NCBI GenBank assembly: GCA_019693395.1
Contig: JAAMXP010002000.1
Coordinates: forward strand, 5,881 to 37,751
Direction: 5' to 3'
DNA length: 31,871 nucleotides
DNA from: Ettlia oleoabundans
Taxonomy: Eukaryota > Chlorophyta > Chlorophyceae > Chlamydomonadales
The notes under the pieces are model-generated. The model made no database searches. It was given only the letters and a program-made list of their open reading frames with translations, and had not been told where the DNA came from. Position numbers and translations under genes: made by a program. Positions 1 to 10,337 of this stretch are shown piece after piece (the first letter of the stretch is position 1; every line of letters starts with the position of its first letter).

Positions 1-3000
1 CCCCGCGCATGCCTGGAAAAAGTCGGCGTGGGTGCGCAGTTGGAACAGCAGGTAGCCCATGTAACTGCAGAGAGGCAGGAACAACAGACCTTAAATATGT
101 GTGAGTCAATCGTGAGGTGCAAAATCCTCTGAACTACCCCTTGACACGCCCCCGACATGCACAGAGCACAAATTGACAGTTGGCAGGAAGCTTGACTGCG
201 CTGCAGTGGCGGCACAGATGCCTGCGCTTCTGTGGGGTTTGCATGAAGCCCAGTCAACACAGGCTTGGCCCCGAAGATATGCCACCTTGGGATCCCTTCT
301 GCGCGTTGCCAGCCACTTGTGCACAGCTGTTGATACCATTTCAGCTGTCTCATGCTGCCTCTGCCTGCTCACTCACATGAAGATAAGGACAACGGCAATG
401 GCGTGGCTGAGGTTGAACAGCACGTCCTCTGCGGCAGAACAGAAGCAGCAGCAAAAGCGTGTGGTCATATGTGCAACCGAACGGGTCTTGCAGCACGTGT
501 AAAGTCATATTGGCAAGCAGAAGGGTAAGGTGCTCAGCAGCGTTGCACACGTGTCATGCACAACTGGTACAGGGTAACAGAGATTATAGCAATGGCCAAA
601 GCCAGCCCCCACGGCTCGCGTGCATACAACACTGAAACACAAAGGGAAGAGGGGCGCACTTGTGATGACCTGGCCGCCGTAGATGATCTTGGCAGTGGAG
701 GGAATGATGATGCCGATACATGCCAGGAAGAGCAGGCAGGAGGAGACCTTGTTAGCCAGAGTGCTGCAGAAAGACGGTTACGGGCAAGACAGCAGGTCCT
801 GGCTTAGCTGAGGGGCGCACTGGCAATGGCAGCTGTGACAGCTAGCCAGTCTGAGCAGGAAACAATGCTAGTTGGCTGCGAACAAGCACGTGCACCAGCT
901 GTTTTGTTCTGACAAAACAGACTGTAAACCTTGGCTTGGAGCAAAGCGAGTCAACTGCGTGTACCTGAAGCGCTGCTCCTTGTACTTGAGGCCTCCAAAG
1001 AAAAAGCACATGCCTGCAAGCAGGTAATAGTTTTAGCCAAAGCTAGGAAGCGCAGGTCGGCCAGGTAGTGACAAAGAAAGGAGAAACTGCTTGGCCGTTT
1101 ACGTAGCGTGCAAGCTGGTGATGACCCCCTCCACCTCCACCCCCAACCCCTCACACCACCACCCGCCCACTCCGCGGAGCAAAGAGAAAGGTCAGGGAAC
1201 AGCCAAGTGACACATGGCCGATTCAGACCACCCGCCCAACACCCACCTAGCACCAGCAGCAGGTTTGAGAGGATGGAGCCAATCAGCGAGGTGGCAACCA
1301 CTGTATACAGCCCCTTAGACAGCGCTGCAATGCTCAGAATCCTGTAGGCCAGGCAACAACAACCAATCAGTGCAGCTGCTGTGAACCGCAAAGTCTGGCG
1401 CCGCTCTTGTCATTTCACACAAGCACACAAACATAGTCTTTGAAAAAGAATACAGCCAATACACTTTGCCACCCCAGCAACTTGCGCTGAGCAACAGGCA
1501 GCACTGCATTGCGTGCCACTCACAGTTCCACCACGTTCCCAAAGGTGGCGTTCAGCAGGCCTCCCACGGTGTCTCCGAAGCGCACCGCCAGATCCTCGGT
1601 GACTTCACCCAGAAACAGCGCCAGCGGGATGAGGGATAGGAAGTTCTGCACAAGGGAGCAGGCAAAGGGACATTGGGGGGGATTAATGAGGGAATGTTGC
1701 TTGTGAGCAGTGCAATGGCAGGCTATCAAAAGCCGGAGGTTGCCCAGCAGATGGAGGACTGGGAAGCCAGGCGGCAACAAACGGCAACAAATGGCAACTC
1801 CGCTCCTGCTTTACAAGCAGGTGCATGAATCAATTAACTGTGCGCTCATGCAAGCTACGATTCGTGATCAGTAGATGCAGCTCACCATTGTGAACACAAG
1901 TGAAGGATTTGCTTCAGTGAAGCCCGCCCACAAGCCGATGGGCAGGCAGATGAGCATGACGTTGATGTAAGAGGAGGTGAGCATGTTCCACACAGCCTTG
2001 CCATCAGTGCGTGGTGCAAACATGCCTGCGGCGAGTGCGGCGCGCCCCGTCAATAAGACAGCTGTTGCACAGCAAGGCGGCCTCTGCTTGTCATGCCTTG
2101 CTGATCATATCCGAAGGCACCAAACGCAGCCCCGTGGGACAAAGGAAGCGCAACTGACAAGCCAACTGCCAACGTTGCTGCACCTGTTACCCAAGCCAGC
2201 CCTCACTGTGCAAGGCCTGCAGCCCTGCTTACCTGGCGCGGCATGGCGCATCAGCAGGCTGCTATTTGTGCGCAGCGCCATCCCCGTGCCCAGGCCGCCT
2301 CCCGTCAGGAACCTGACAAATGAGTCAGCAATGGTGTCTGCCTTGACATGGCTGCTGCCCTCGCCATTACTTGTGTTCAGGCCACGAGAAATGGAGGGTG
2401 ATGGCTGCAGTGCCCTGCCCGCAGCTGTGCGCTCCACCCGCGGTTCTCCTTCATCATCCTCGCGAATCGACAGACCTGCGCCCATTAACGGCCGGTATGC
2501 AATAGCAAGTGTGAGGTGAGGGTGAGGGTGAGCTAGCAGCGGGCTGCAACACGCAACGGCAGGTGGGGAGCAATGAGAAGCAGGAGCGGGCCCTTTTCAA
2601 GCTAACTGACCACATCCTCCAGTGTTTGTGCCGCCGCATCCAGCATGAACGCAGTGCAAGGGGTCGAATCACATATAAACGCAGCTGCACTTTAAACCCT
2701 GGCAGCCCAGGCCAGGGGCAGCGAGCGCACCGAGGTTGTGGCGCGCAACGCGCCAGAGCGTGCGCGAATCCCGAGCTTTGCGGGCATCCGACTCCTCCTC
2801 CCCCTGGCCCTGTGCATCTGTCACCGCCTGGGCCTGCGCGTGTGCCGCCGCCGCTGCCTCCTGCTCTGGGTGCTCCAGCAGGGTAGCTTCGAGGTCTTCG
2901 CTGGGCTGGCCTGCAGTTGCCTCTGCGGCGCCGCTGGCGGTAGGGCTCAACAGCCCGCCTGACGACGACTCCAGGCTGCGCCGGAGCGACAGCGTGCGTG

Positions 3001-3037
3001 ATTCTCTGAGTGCTTTCCTGGCGGTCTTTATGTCCAT
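1..3037 (-). CDS. CAX-type vacuolar Ca2+/H+ exchanger (N-terminal half, gene runs off left edge)
   Basis: Cation/proton exchanger that loads Ca2+ or other divalent cations into the vacuole using the proton gradient. Modelled exons (minus strand, gene order): 2731-3037, 2233-2475, 1886-2025, 1524-1645, 1247-1341, 965-1013, 660-763, 377-428, 1-64. All junctions are GT-AG and keep one frame for 392 residues. The diagnostic CAX motif is in the 1524-1645 exon: [19 protein letters not shown], followed by [10 protein letters not shown], with further membrane segments ([42 protein letters not shown]). The first membrane segment ([16 protein letters not shown]) begins only near residue 200. A long hydrophilic Ser/Arg/Glu/Ala-rich N-terminus with [16 protein letters not shown] precedes it and may be a regulatory, possibly phosphorylated tail; that is inference. 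The second half, with the other exchange motif, is outside the window. The start at 3037 is the first in-frame ATG of the open exon; a further upstream exon is not excluded. Confidence 0.93.
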
Positions 3038-4148
3038 GGTTGCAGCTCTAGGCGACCACCAATCTACGGGACCCTGCCAGATGCTCGCTCACACTAGCCC
3101 ACCACGTCAACACGTGGATCTGGTACTTGCAAAGGCTGCAACCTGACAACCCGTGCTGTAGGGGGGGCAAAGGCAAAAGCGGATGTGCTTCGCCAGCGGT
3201 CCTGGCACGCCTGGGACGCTGGAACAGCCGGCGGAATGTGCATTCCAAGCGATCGCGACCAAAGGGCCTCAAAACCCTGCCCTCCTGGCGCCACTCCCTG
3301 CCACCCTGTCACTTCTGGGCAGCTCTCTTCCATCTTGCGAGCTCGAGCCACAATATATCAGCTCGACTATATTAGCTCAATATTATGCAAAATCTAGCCC
3401 GCCTGGTCACTTTGTTCAACGATGGACTGCAGTTATGCAGTGGGTCCACCACGCCCTATGCTAACCAACGAAAGGGTAGGAAACAGCATAAGCAGGAATA
3501 TGGCAGTCGCTTCCTGCTACCTGCACCGAGGGCCACTGCTGCCTGCCGCTGCTTGCCGCCTCTGCCGCTCCTGCGCTTTTCCGACTGGTGGTAGGCGCTG
3601 CCGCACCCCAAGACCATGGGTGTGGCAAGAAAGGATCCACCCACAAGAAGGTTGGCATCTGATGACCTGCACGCGCAAGTGCATGCAGGACAGATACGTG
3701 CCGCACAATTCAGCTCCCTGCATGATTTCTCTAGCTGCACCACCCACCACTGCACAGCATGCCGTCTTTATAAGAGTGCTGTTCATCTGCCGCTCTTGCA
3801 GTTGCGAGTTGGCATTTGCAGGACAGACGAATTGAGTGGCGCTTTTTCATCACACTCGGCTAGGGTGTGCCAGCTTCTTCTACGGTCGGCAACCTAGCAT
3901 TATTACCCGACCGGCAGCAACCCGGTGCGCTTTATGCACTTTCATGCACCCAGGTAAGCTTCATGGTGCTTGCCTCGTTGAGTGAGTGAGTCCATTGCGC
4001 CGCGCTGTCATGCTGATGTGCTGGCTAAGAGTGCAACTTGTCTTGGTTGCAATTCACAATGTCTGCTGTTTGTTCAGCAACATCGCTTGTAAATGATGGA
4101 TTCATGGTTGGATCAAGGAACTCAACCAAGTAAAGTTCAGAGCACACC
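3038..4148. other. Intergenic stretch, no gene recognised
   Basis: This stretch lies upstream of the CAX gene and downstream of the small minus-strand gene, so it should hold the CAX promoter and 5' leader and the 3' region of its neighbour. The open frames in it on both strands have no family resemblance, are rich in Cys, His and Ser, and do not link across plausible splice sites. I see no RNA gene or repeat. Confidence 0.5.
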
Positions 4149-4989
4149 CTACCCCTGAAAACCCTCCAGCACCTTCCAGATCTCGGTCCCGGCTGCAACA
4201 GCAACGCCAGCGTATGCCGCAGTTTCTGCTATTGTGACTACAGGCGGGCGTGAACCGGCCCACAAGCTGCCATGCAGTAACAAAGCCAGCAGTGTCGCAG
4301 ACAGCGTCAGCTGCAGTGTTGCGGCGCTGCAGAGGGCAGGACATGCATGCGGTTGGTGTTCAGAAATTGTAGTGGGCTGAAACCCTAGAAGCTGCAATCA
4401 GTGGACACCCAGCAGGCGGGAAGAAGCATGTGGGGCAGGGATCAGGCATGTGCGATTTACCTTATTGACAGCCACGCCTCTTTTGCATCCCCTGCCTGCA
4501 CAAAGCCCACAAATCGCTCCCACTGCAAGCAAACAAAAACGTCTAAATAGATTACAGATGCCTTTGGGCACCAACGCTGGGCACCGAGACATTGTACCCT
4601 GCTTCCACCTGCAGCAACAAAGGTTGTGCAACCTCTTGCTCAGCTGCAGGCAGCAAAGATTGTGCACCCTGCTTGCTCACTTGCGTAGTTGGAGGTCGTG
4701 TGATCTGGGCGTCATCTCCATGCTGCACATCGCTATTGCTGCCAAGCTGCTGCCTAGCTAGCGGATCACCACCTGCCCTGCGGTTGGCGGCGCACAGGAG
4801 GTGCCGCGTGCTGCGTGCACACACCCCAGATTTGTGGTGCGTCAGTAACCGCTGCTGTTTTTGTGCGGTAGCGAATGGGCACTGCACTGCGTTGAAGGTG
4901 TGGGCCCCTGCCGGGGATGCGGTGGTGGTGAGTGGCGCAAACATGACCAAAACCACCCTGCTGCCGCCGCCACGGTGGTAGGTTGCCAC
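4149..4989 (-). CDS. Small presequence-bearing membrane protein of unknown function (probably plastid-targeted)
   Basis: I do not recognise the family. Modelled exons (gene order): 4609-4989, 4461-4522, 4149-4326. The phases fit (0, then 2+1) and give about 206 residues ending ...WKVLEGFQG. The N-terminus looks like a transit peptide: Ala/Ser/Thr/Arg-rich, almost no acidic residues, with ARSTRHLLCAANRRAGG near residues 53-69. The start is either the ATG at 4989 or the one at 4944 (MFAPLTTTASPAG), which makes a neater transit peptide. A Gln-rich linker with two diverged copies of an about 12-residue unit follows (KQGAQSLLPA / EQEVAQPLLLQ). Then comes an amphipathic segment (WERFVGFVQAGDAKEAWLSI) and a hydrophobic C-terminus with one or two possible membrane spans (LTLSATLLALLLHGSLWAG; TIAETAAYAGVAVAAG). 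Size and layout recall small thylakoid membrane proteins, but no motif settles it. The exon 1 donor could instead lie at 4586/4585, adding 8 residues. Confidence 0.6.
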
Positions 4990-5220
4990 GGGGCACAGCC
5001 GCAGGCTTAAAGAAGAGACCTGCGCCGTCCCTAGTCTGCTGCTGTGTCAATCAGCAAAGCAGCGATTTCATAGGGAGTTTTAATCTGTCGGAGCGTGCAA
5101 CAGGGTGGGGGTGGGCTTCGAGTTGCTTGTTGAGCGGCAATGCGGCGCTGCAGATGAGGTTTCTTACGAAGATCAGGCTCGCCGGGCTGCCATGCAGAGC
5201 AATGGTCGCTAGATCCATGA

Positions 5221-7633
5221 ATCTGCAGCCGAGCTCCGCTGGCAATCGGGCCTCTGATTGCCTCACCGCCTTCTCTCTGGCGGTCGTGCGTCTTTCCCGT
5301 TCGGTTCCACATCGACCAAGGCATCTGGGCACATTTTGAGGGTGCCGTGCGCCGCGGACAGGGCCTGAGCGCCACCGTTGTGATGGAGGGAGCGGCAAAG
5401 TACACCTCTGAGACGGCCAGGGCGGCACTGGAAGCTATGGGAGGCTCGGTCTTGTTTGAGAAGGTGAGGGTGTGTGGCATTGCCTCCCCGCGGCGCAAGT
5501 CAAAAGCGGTTCAGTGTCTGCACAATGCCGTTGCCCCATTTGCGCGATGAGGACACATATGCCAGCAATAAGGTATTTCTGAGGCCGCGAGATCGCGCAA
5601 AACCTGACCCCCTCAACACTGTCTTGGCCGGCGCCCGCCGCCACTACGCGATACTTCGGCTGGTGCCTGTGCTGCAGGTGCTCACAACCAGTGATGTCAG
5701 CGGAACGGGAAGGTTGGTGATCCCAAAGGTCAGTGGCTCTGCTGCAGTTTGAGCAGCGGCCTTGTCTGCGAGTAACGAGTCTCTTCTTAAAGTCACCAGT
5801 TGCCGGTGGCTCTACCAAGCAACCGTTATTTTCTCCTACAAACATTGTACAGAGCCAGGCAGAAGCCCACTTTCCCTACCTGGAGCAGCCACAAGGCGTG
5901 GTGATGAACCTTAAAGACACTGAGGGCAATAAGCACAGCTTGAACTTCCGGTTTTGGGTCAACAACCAGAGCAGGTGCCACGATGCTGATGGTGCTGCTT
6001 TGCAACATTGCCAGTGATCTGTTGCTGCGGTGGTGCGCCGCCATTACTGGCCGTGCCTGATGCTTTGCTGCTGTATGTTGTGCTTCCAGATCCTTAGCGT
6101 GTTGAAGATGCATTTGGCATCCCGGCTGGCTGATCACGGAGCTTCATCTGTCCAAGCCTCACAGTGCAACACATGTTTTCCCCATCCTGCCACCCGCAGT
6201 AGGATGTATCTTCTGGAAAACACATCGGGGGTGCAGGCACAATATAAGATGGTGGCAGGGGATGTGCTGGTGTTTGCCAAGCTGCCAGATGGAGGTTACG
6301 CCATCTGCGGCCGAAAGGGCACTAAGAACGATGTCAGCCGCAAGCCTGCTGTGCGACGCCCACGAGATGAAGCATCGCCAACCGATGGTAGCAAGAGCGG
6401 CAAGGTCGGAAAGCGCAGTCGCGGGACCAACGACCTGAACAAGAGCAAGCGACTCAAGCAAAAGCAGGCAGCGCAGGCGGTACGTAGCTGGGCCGCCACT
6501 TGCTTGACAGACACCATTCTTTCCCCTGCACCCTACCTTCTGGTGGGTGCTCGCTGGCTGCAATATTTGCGACACCTAGTCAGCACTGCCCCTAGATCCT
6601 CCTTCCCTGGATCATTTTTGGCATGTTTGTTCAGCATACAGATCCCAAGTTCTGCTGTGTTGCTCTCTGATGCCATCATGTGCCAACGTTGTTCCCTGGG
6701 TGCAGGTGCAGGGCATGTTTTCATATTGGGCCGCATCTAGGTAGGTTCATTTGCCTGCAGTGGGGAGGCAGCGTGGTTGCCTGCAGTGCTGGTGACAGCT
6801 GTGCTGCGGCAGACCTCTGTTGCTGCATGTCCCTGCCACCAGCAGCACTTGCCAAATGTCCGCGCGGGTACACCAATGCTGGGCTACCGAGCACCTTCAC
6901 TGCTCTTCCCGTCTAGTTCTACTACTGGTTTTGATGTAAGGATTAAGTGCCTAAGTGCTTCCCCTGCGACTGCCACACACCCTACCTTCTGACAGAGCCC
7001 TTGTTCTTCTTGCGGCTCACAATCTGCGCCTTGCTTCACGCCTGCAGCCTTCCCATGAAGAAGGATGGCGTGTTCCGTGCCGTGCCCAACAGTGCAGCGG
7101 CACAGGAAGGCGACAAGGTGCTGGCACAGTGCGGTGCGTGGAGTGCCATTGTGTCAATGGATGGGGAGCTATTCCAGGCCTTTTTTGACAGCTTAGAGGC
7201 AGCCAATGCCGCGTTGGATGCGGCACTGCAGACGAGCGAGAAGGCAGTGGCGGCCTCAACAGTCGCTGCGGCTGCGGCGCACGTGCCAGCTACGGAAGGA
7301 ACACCGCAAGCGCAAGCAGCTGCGGGGACGGGGACAGCAGGCAGCGGCAGCATGCCCTCTTCCCAGAGAGCCTCTGTAGAACCATCGGCTGCAGCAGCAG
7401 CCGGAGCAGGAGCAGGAGCACCCACCAGCGCTCCGACACGAATAGCAGCAGCTGGGCCATCTGCAGCGCCGGCTGCATCTGGCAGCGGGGCGTCTGGACC
7501 GGTTGCGAACGGTGCAGCTGCACCAGGCAGCGTGGACCAGCAGCAGCAAACGGACACGAAGGAGCCACCTCGGCAGCAGCAGCAGCTGGCACAGGAGGTA
7601 CAGCCTGGGGTTTTGCTGCCGTCAACTACCTAG
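5221..7633 (+). CDS. B3-domain DNA-binding protein, VAL/HSI2-like (5' end unresolved)
   Basis: Probable nuclear transcription or chromatin regulator. Exons: (5' end unknown)-5463, 5573-5728, 5853-5974, 6203-6479, 6706-6740, 7048-7633, all GT-AG and phase-consistent. The B3 fold spans the second to fourth exons: VLTTSDVSGTGRLVIPK, SQAEAHFPYLEQPQGVVMN, LNFRFWVNNQSRMYLLEN, MVAGDVLVFAKLPDGGYAIC. The spacing matches the land-plant VAL type (LVLPK...AEAYFP...FRFW.NN.SRMYVLE). A basic, Lys/Arg/Ser-rich probable nuclear localisation segment follows the B3. Then come FSYWAASSLPMKKDGVFRAV, an acidic/hydrophobic stretch (WSAIVSMDGELFQAFF), and an Ala/Gln/Pro-rich tail to a TAG at 7631. The exon before the B3 encodes a conserved-looking block (HIDQGIWAHFEGAVRRG...YTSETARAALEAMGGSVLF) that I cannot name. 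It is open from 5221 but has no ATG, so at least one more upstream exon must exist. The last exon also contains a usable donor at 7600 (GAG|GTACAG), so the C-terminus may differ. Confidence 0.85.
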
Positions 7634-8012
7634 CATTCCCTGCCTTGGCCATACGGAGCTTCTCCACCAACTGATGACCCCAGCTCGCTTGTTTGTTGTT
7701 CTGTCGCTTTCTTCTCCTGCTTGCCCTTGGCTTTCTGCATGCTTGTCATCGCTGAATGTTTCTCTGCTAAATCCTGTTTCCTTGGCTTGGTTGAACGTTT
7801 TGATGCAGTATAACGTGCAATGTCACATGTATGTCCCATTGCCAGTTGCACATTGAAACAAAACTGAGCGCCAATCACTGCCACTGGTGACCATGCCATG
7901 CATACAAGGGCTGCCGTCCTTTCTACTTCAATCAACTGCCAGCGATACAATGGTCAAACGGTCGCCAGTCAGGCCAGGCGTGACTCCTGCCTAATGAGCT
8001 CATGTCTGTTAG
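7634..8012. other. Convergent 3' intergenic region
   Basis: Short space between the stop of the plus-strand B3 gene and the stop of the minus-strand split-barrel gene. It is T-rich on the plus strand, as expected of a 3' UTR. I find no TGTAA motif for either gene here and no other feature. Confidence 0.5.
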
Positions 8013-9456
8013 CTAGTGCGCAGCGGCAGCGGCCTGCACCTCATGCTTCATTTGCTCCAGCAGCGCCATGAATGCCTCCCTGTCCCTCAGCTCTCTGCTG
8101 CTGCCAATCCTGAACTGGCGCCACCGCTGCTGCTGCCCTGCCTGCCCCTGCTGCTGCTGCGTCTGGCCACCCGTGCCCAGTTTTTCGTCCACGGTTGCTG
8201 ACAAAGGTGCCCCCAGGAGGGTGAACCCCAGCCGGTCCGCCTCAGTAAGGAGCACCTGGCTGGTGCCAACTCCCAGATAAGCCGCCGCAAAGAGCTGCAG
8301 CTGTAGCTGCCACTGGGGGTCCTGGTTGATGGCGGCCAGAATGTCGTGCTGACTTGGTGCTAGCGGGTCCACAAAGGCACCGTCCAGCTCAGCAGGGACC
8401 ACAGCGTGCTGCCGCCCAGCAGCATCCACGTACACACACTGGCTGATGCGCTCCAAGCGGAAGCCCACAAACTCGGGGAGCTGCTCCTCCCCTGGCAGCA
8501 GTGCCGCCAGAGAGGGGACGGCCTTGCAAGCCTTCTGCGCTTGCCCCCATGCAAAGCGCAGCTCTGAAGCAGGCAGCGGGTGTAGGCTGCCCAGCAGAGC
8601 GATGCGACGTGGCAGCCAGCCAGTGGCACGAAGGCGCTGAATGAACCAGGAGGGACCGATGTGGCCCGTAGCCAGGCTGGCCTGCAACACGGGTGGGGGC
8701 CAGCCATGTGTCAAGGGACAAACATCCTGCCAGCCAGACGCCGCTGTCGGTCTTAGCAAAAGGATGCAACCATGGGCAGCCTGCCTCCAGGCTCAGCAGC
8801 GGGCTATGCTCAGCAGCAGGATACCCTGTGTAGCAGGCTATGCCTTGTCCAAGCACCTTAGTCAAGCCACATGCAAGGAAAATTGGATCCTGCTGGGATC
8901 AAATTCAAATTGACACATGAAATCGCACCTTGGCGTTCTCTCCAAGGTTCACCAGGTGATGCCTGTCCTGTTTGCTGAGTAGCACCACGGGCGCCTCCCC
9001 TGCGGCAGACCAGTTGAGTAGTGCAGGAGTGGCCTACCACATGGTTTCGCCTGCTGATTTCAATACCTTAGCTAGCGGCTGCAATGTATAGCGAGAGCTA
9101 CGGTAGCCCAACATGCAGGGCAGGTGGCGTTTTCACGTACCTCTTGGTAGCAGATAAGGCGCCACACTGCTCGTCACCTTGCTCTCCTCGCTGGCCGTCA
9201 GCCCTGCTGTCGCTGTTGTCAGCTGCGCCCGGGCGTTCCCAGCAAGCAATGCCTTGGCCAGCTGCTCCACTGGAAGGCTCGCAGCGCGCTCCTCTTGAGT
9301 TGCCGCAGAGCCTGCTGATGTTGGCGGCGACGGCGGGCAGCCGGTAGACGCAGTCAACAATCTGCACCTGTTGCTCGATGGATTGGTTGCGCTTGCTGCA
9401 CACATTGGTGCGCCGATTAACTTGTGCAGCGCGCGCGGTGCAAGGGCAAGTAGCAT
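8013..9456 (-). CDS. Plastid-type FMN-binding split-barrel protein (PNPOx-like) with DUF2470/HugZ-like C-terminus
   Basis: Exons (gene order): 9141-9456, 8929-8999, 8013-8726. Splice phases are 1 and 0, giving 366 residues. The N-terminus (about 1-50) is a transit-like segment rich in Ala, Ser, Thr and Arg. The split barrel follows: LAKALLAGNARAQLTT, TSSVAPYLLPRG, EAPVVLLSKQDRHHLVNLGE. This matches the family pattern of a first strand, a 'G.P..S...Y' strand, and 'L.LLS.L..H..NL'. Further on are RRIALLGSLHPLP and FVGFRLERISQCVYVDAAGR. The C-terminal third (DILAAINQDPQWQLQLQLF, LLTEADRLGFTLLGAP, WRQFRIGSSREL) resembles DUF2470, as in haem-utilisation HugZ proteins and plant GluTR-binding protein/PGR7. 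The usual HMN.DH core of DUF2470 reads AINQDPQ, so the metal or haem histidine is not kept. A role in plastid tetrapyrrole or flavin metabolism is inference. A Gln-rich insert (QTQQQQGQAGQQQR) interrupts the C-terminal domain. Confidence 0.85.
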
Positions 9457-9911
9457 CGCGACTCAATTCCGAAGCTGGTGAGCGCGCGGCCTACTGTGCA
9501 AGATGTAAAGATGTTGTTTGCGATTGGGATGTGACAGGCAGGCTGAAGTGCCCACCGTTTGGGTTGCAATATACACGTCAGCGACGGTCAGCACGATGCA
9601 GAGCTGCTCAAATCCGGCGCCAGGAACAGCCCAACATGCAGTTGATGTGGATCAAATTCGTCAACAGCTGCAAGGATGATAACACAAGGACCATGATCCA
9701 CGCCCAACCTCTCTGAAAGCGATCGCTGCCCTATGCACCTATGCAGCCCAGGAAGCACCGTTGGTGTTGACCCACTTGAGACTCGTGACGCACATTAGCA
9801 AGATGCCGACAAATGTTTAGTTGCAGCCTGACGCAGCAATGAATATGCAAAATTCTTGTTCTGCCAGAGGTGGGTATCGTGACAGCAAATGCATGTCAGG
9901 TACCTGTGCAG

Positions 9912-9937
9912 GTTGGTTGGGCATGTGCCCAACCAAC
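9912..9937. repeat. 26-bp inverted repeat (12-bp perfect arms, 2-bp spacer) in divergent promoter
   Basis: The arms GTTGGTTGGGCA (9912-9923) and TGCCCAACCAAC (9926-9937) are exact reverse complements separated by TG. Such a near-perfect palindrome could bind a dimeric transcription factor or extrude as a hairpin. It lies between two divergently transcribed genes, about 455 bases from one start codon and 400 from the other. Confidence 0.85.
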
Positions 9938-10252
9938 TCCAGTGCCAGCAAGGACGGCAACCGACACTCACTTGCCCAGCACCTGCTGAAAGTCCGCATT
10001 ACAGTCATGATGTATGCCAATAAGCAATGCAGCAACAACCCATCCCTGCTTTGCACGCTGGGAGCAGGGTTGCCGTGGCATCGTGCAAGCATGAACGGAG
10101 AGGGTGAAGGCGTCCTCAATGCCCGGTCGAATGTGTAATGCAGCTTTTGGGCAGTTAGAGCATCAGACTAGAGAATGCCTTAACGACAGCGATGGCCAGC
10201 TCAGCCCAGTTTCAATAGGTTGTAAGGCTCCAGCCTCTGGGGTTGTCATCTT

Positions 10253-10264
10253 GACCGTACGGTC
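10253..10264. repeat. 12-bp perfect palindrome upstream of trithorax gene
   Basis: GACCGTACGGTC is an exact palindrome lying 74 bases upstream of the proposed start codon at 10338. It is a plausible dimeric protein-binding site close to the transcription start, but one 12-bp palindrome can occur by chance. Confidence 0.5.
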
Positions 10265-10337
10265 CGACCGATGACATTCACAAGTTACCAGACTCGTACG
10301 AAAGTTGCAAAAATCGCAGGGCTGCTCGGGGGGCAGG

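Larger units (their letters stand above)
9457..10337. promoter_or_regulatory. Shared divergent promoter region of split-barrel gene and trithorax gene
   Basis: These 881 bases separate two genes transcribed away from each other, so they should hold both promoters and 5' leaders. No convincing exon or RNA gene is seen. The region holds a strong inverted repeat (9912-9937) and a shorter perfect palindrome (10253-10264), listed separately. I see no clear TATA box at a convincing distance from either start. Confidence 0.55.

Noticed and set aside
3422..3835. 137-residue plus-strand open frame upstream of the CAX gene
   Set aside because: Cys/Arg/Pro-rich composition typical of random GC-rich reading, no motif and no splice partner.
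4461..4522. Cys-rich reading ICGLCAGRGCKRG, resembling a DnaJ-type zinc motif
   Set aside because: It is the alternative frame of the middle exon of the small minus-strand gene. Only the WERFVGFVQ frame fits the phase of both neighbouring exons.
7036..7625. Ala/Gly- and Cys-rich minus-strand open frames
   Set aside because: Shadow of the Ala/Gln-rich last exon of the B3 gene; no motif and no splice context of its own.
9378..9716. 112-residue plus-strand open frame overlapping the start of the split-barrel gene
   Set aside because: Antisense to a supported transit-peptide exon and without recognisable domains.
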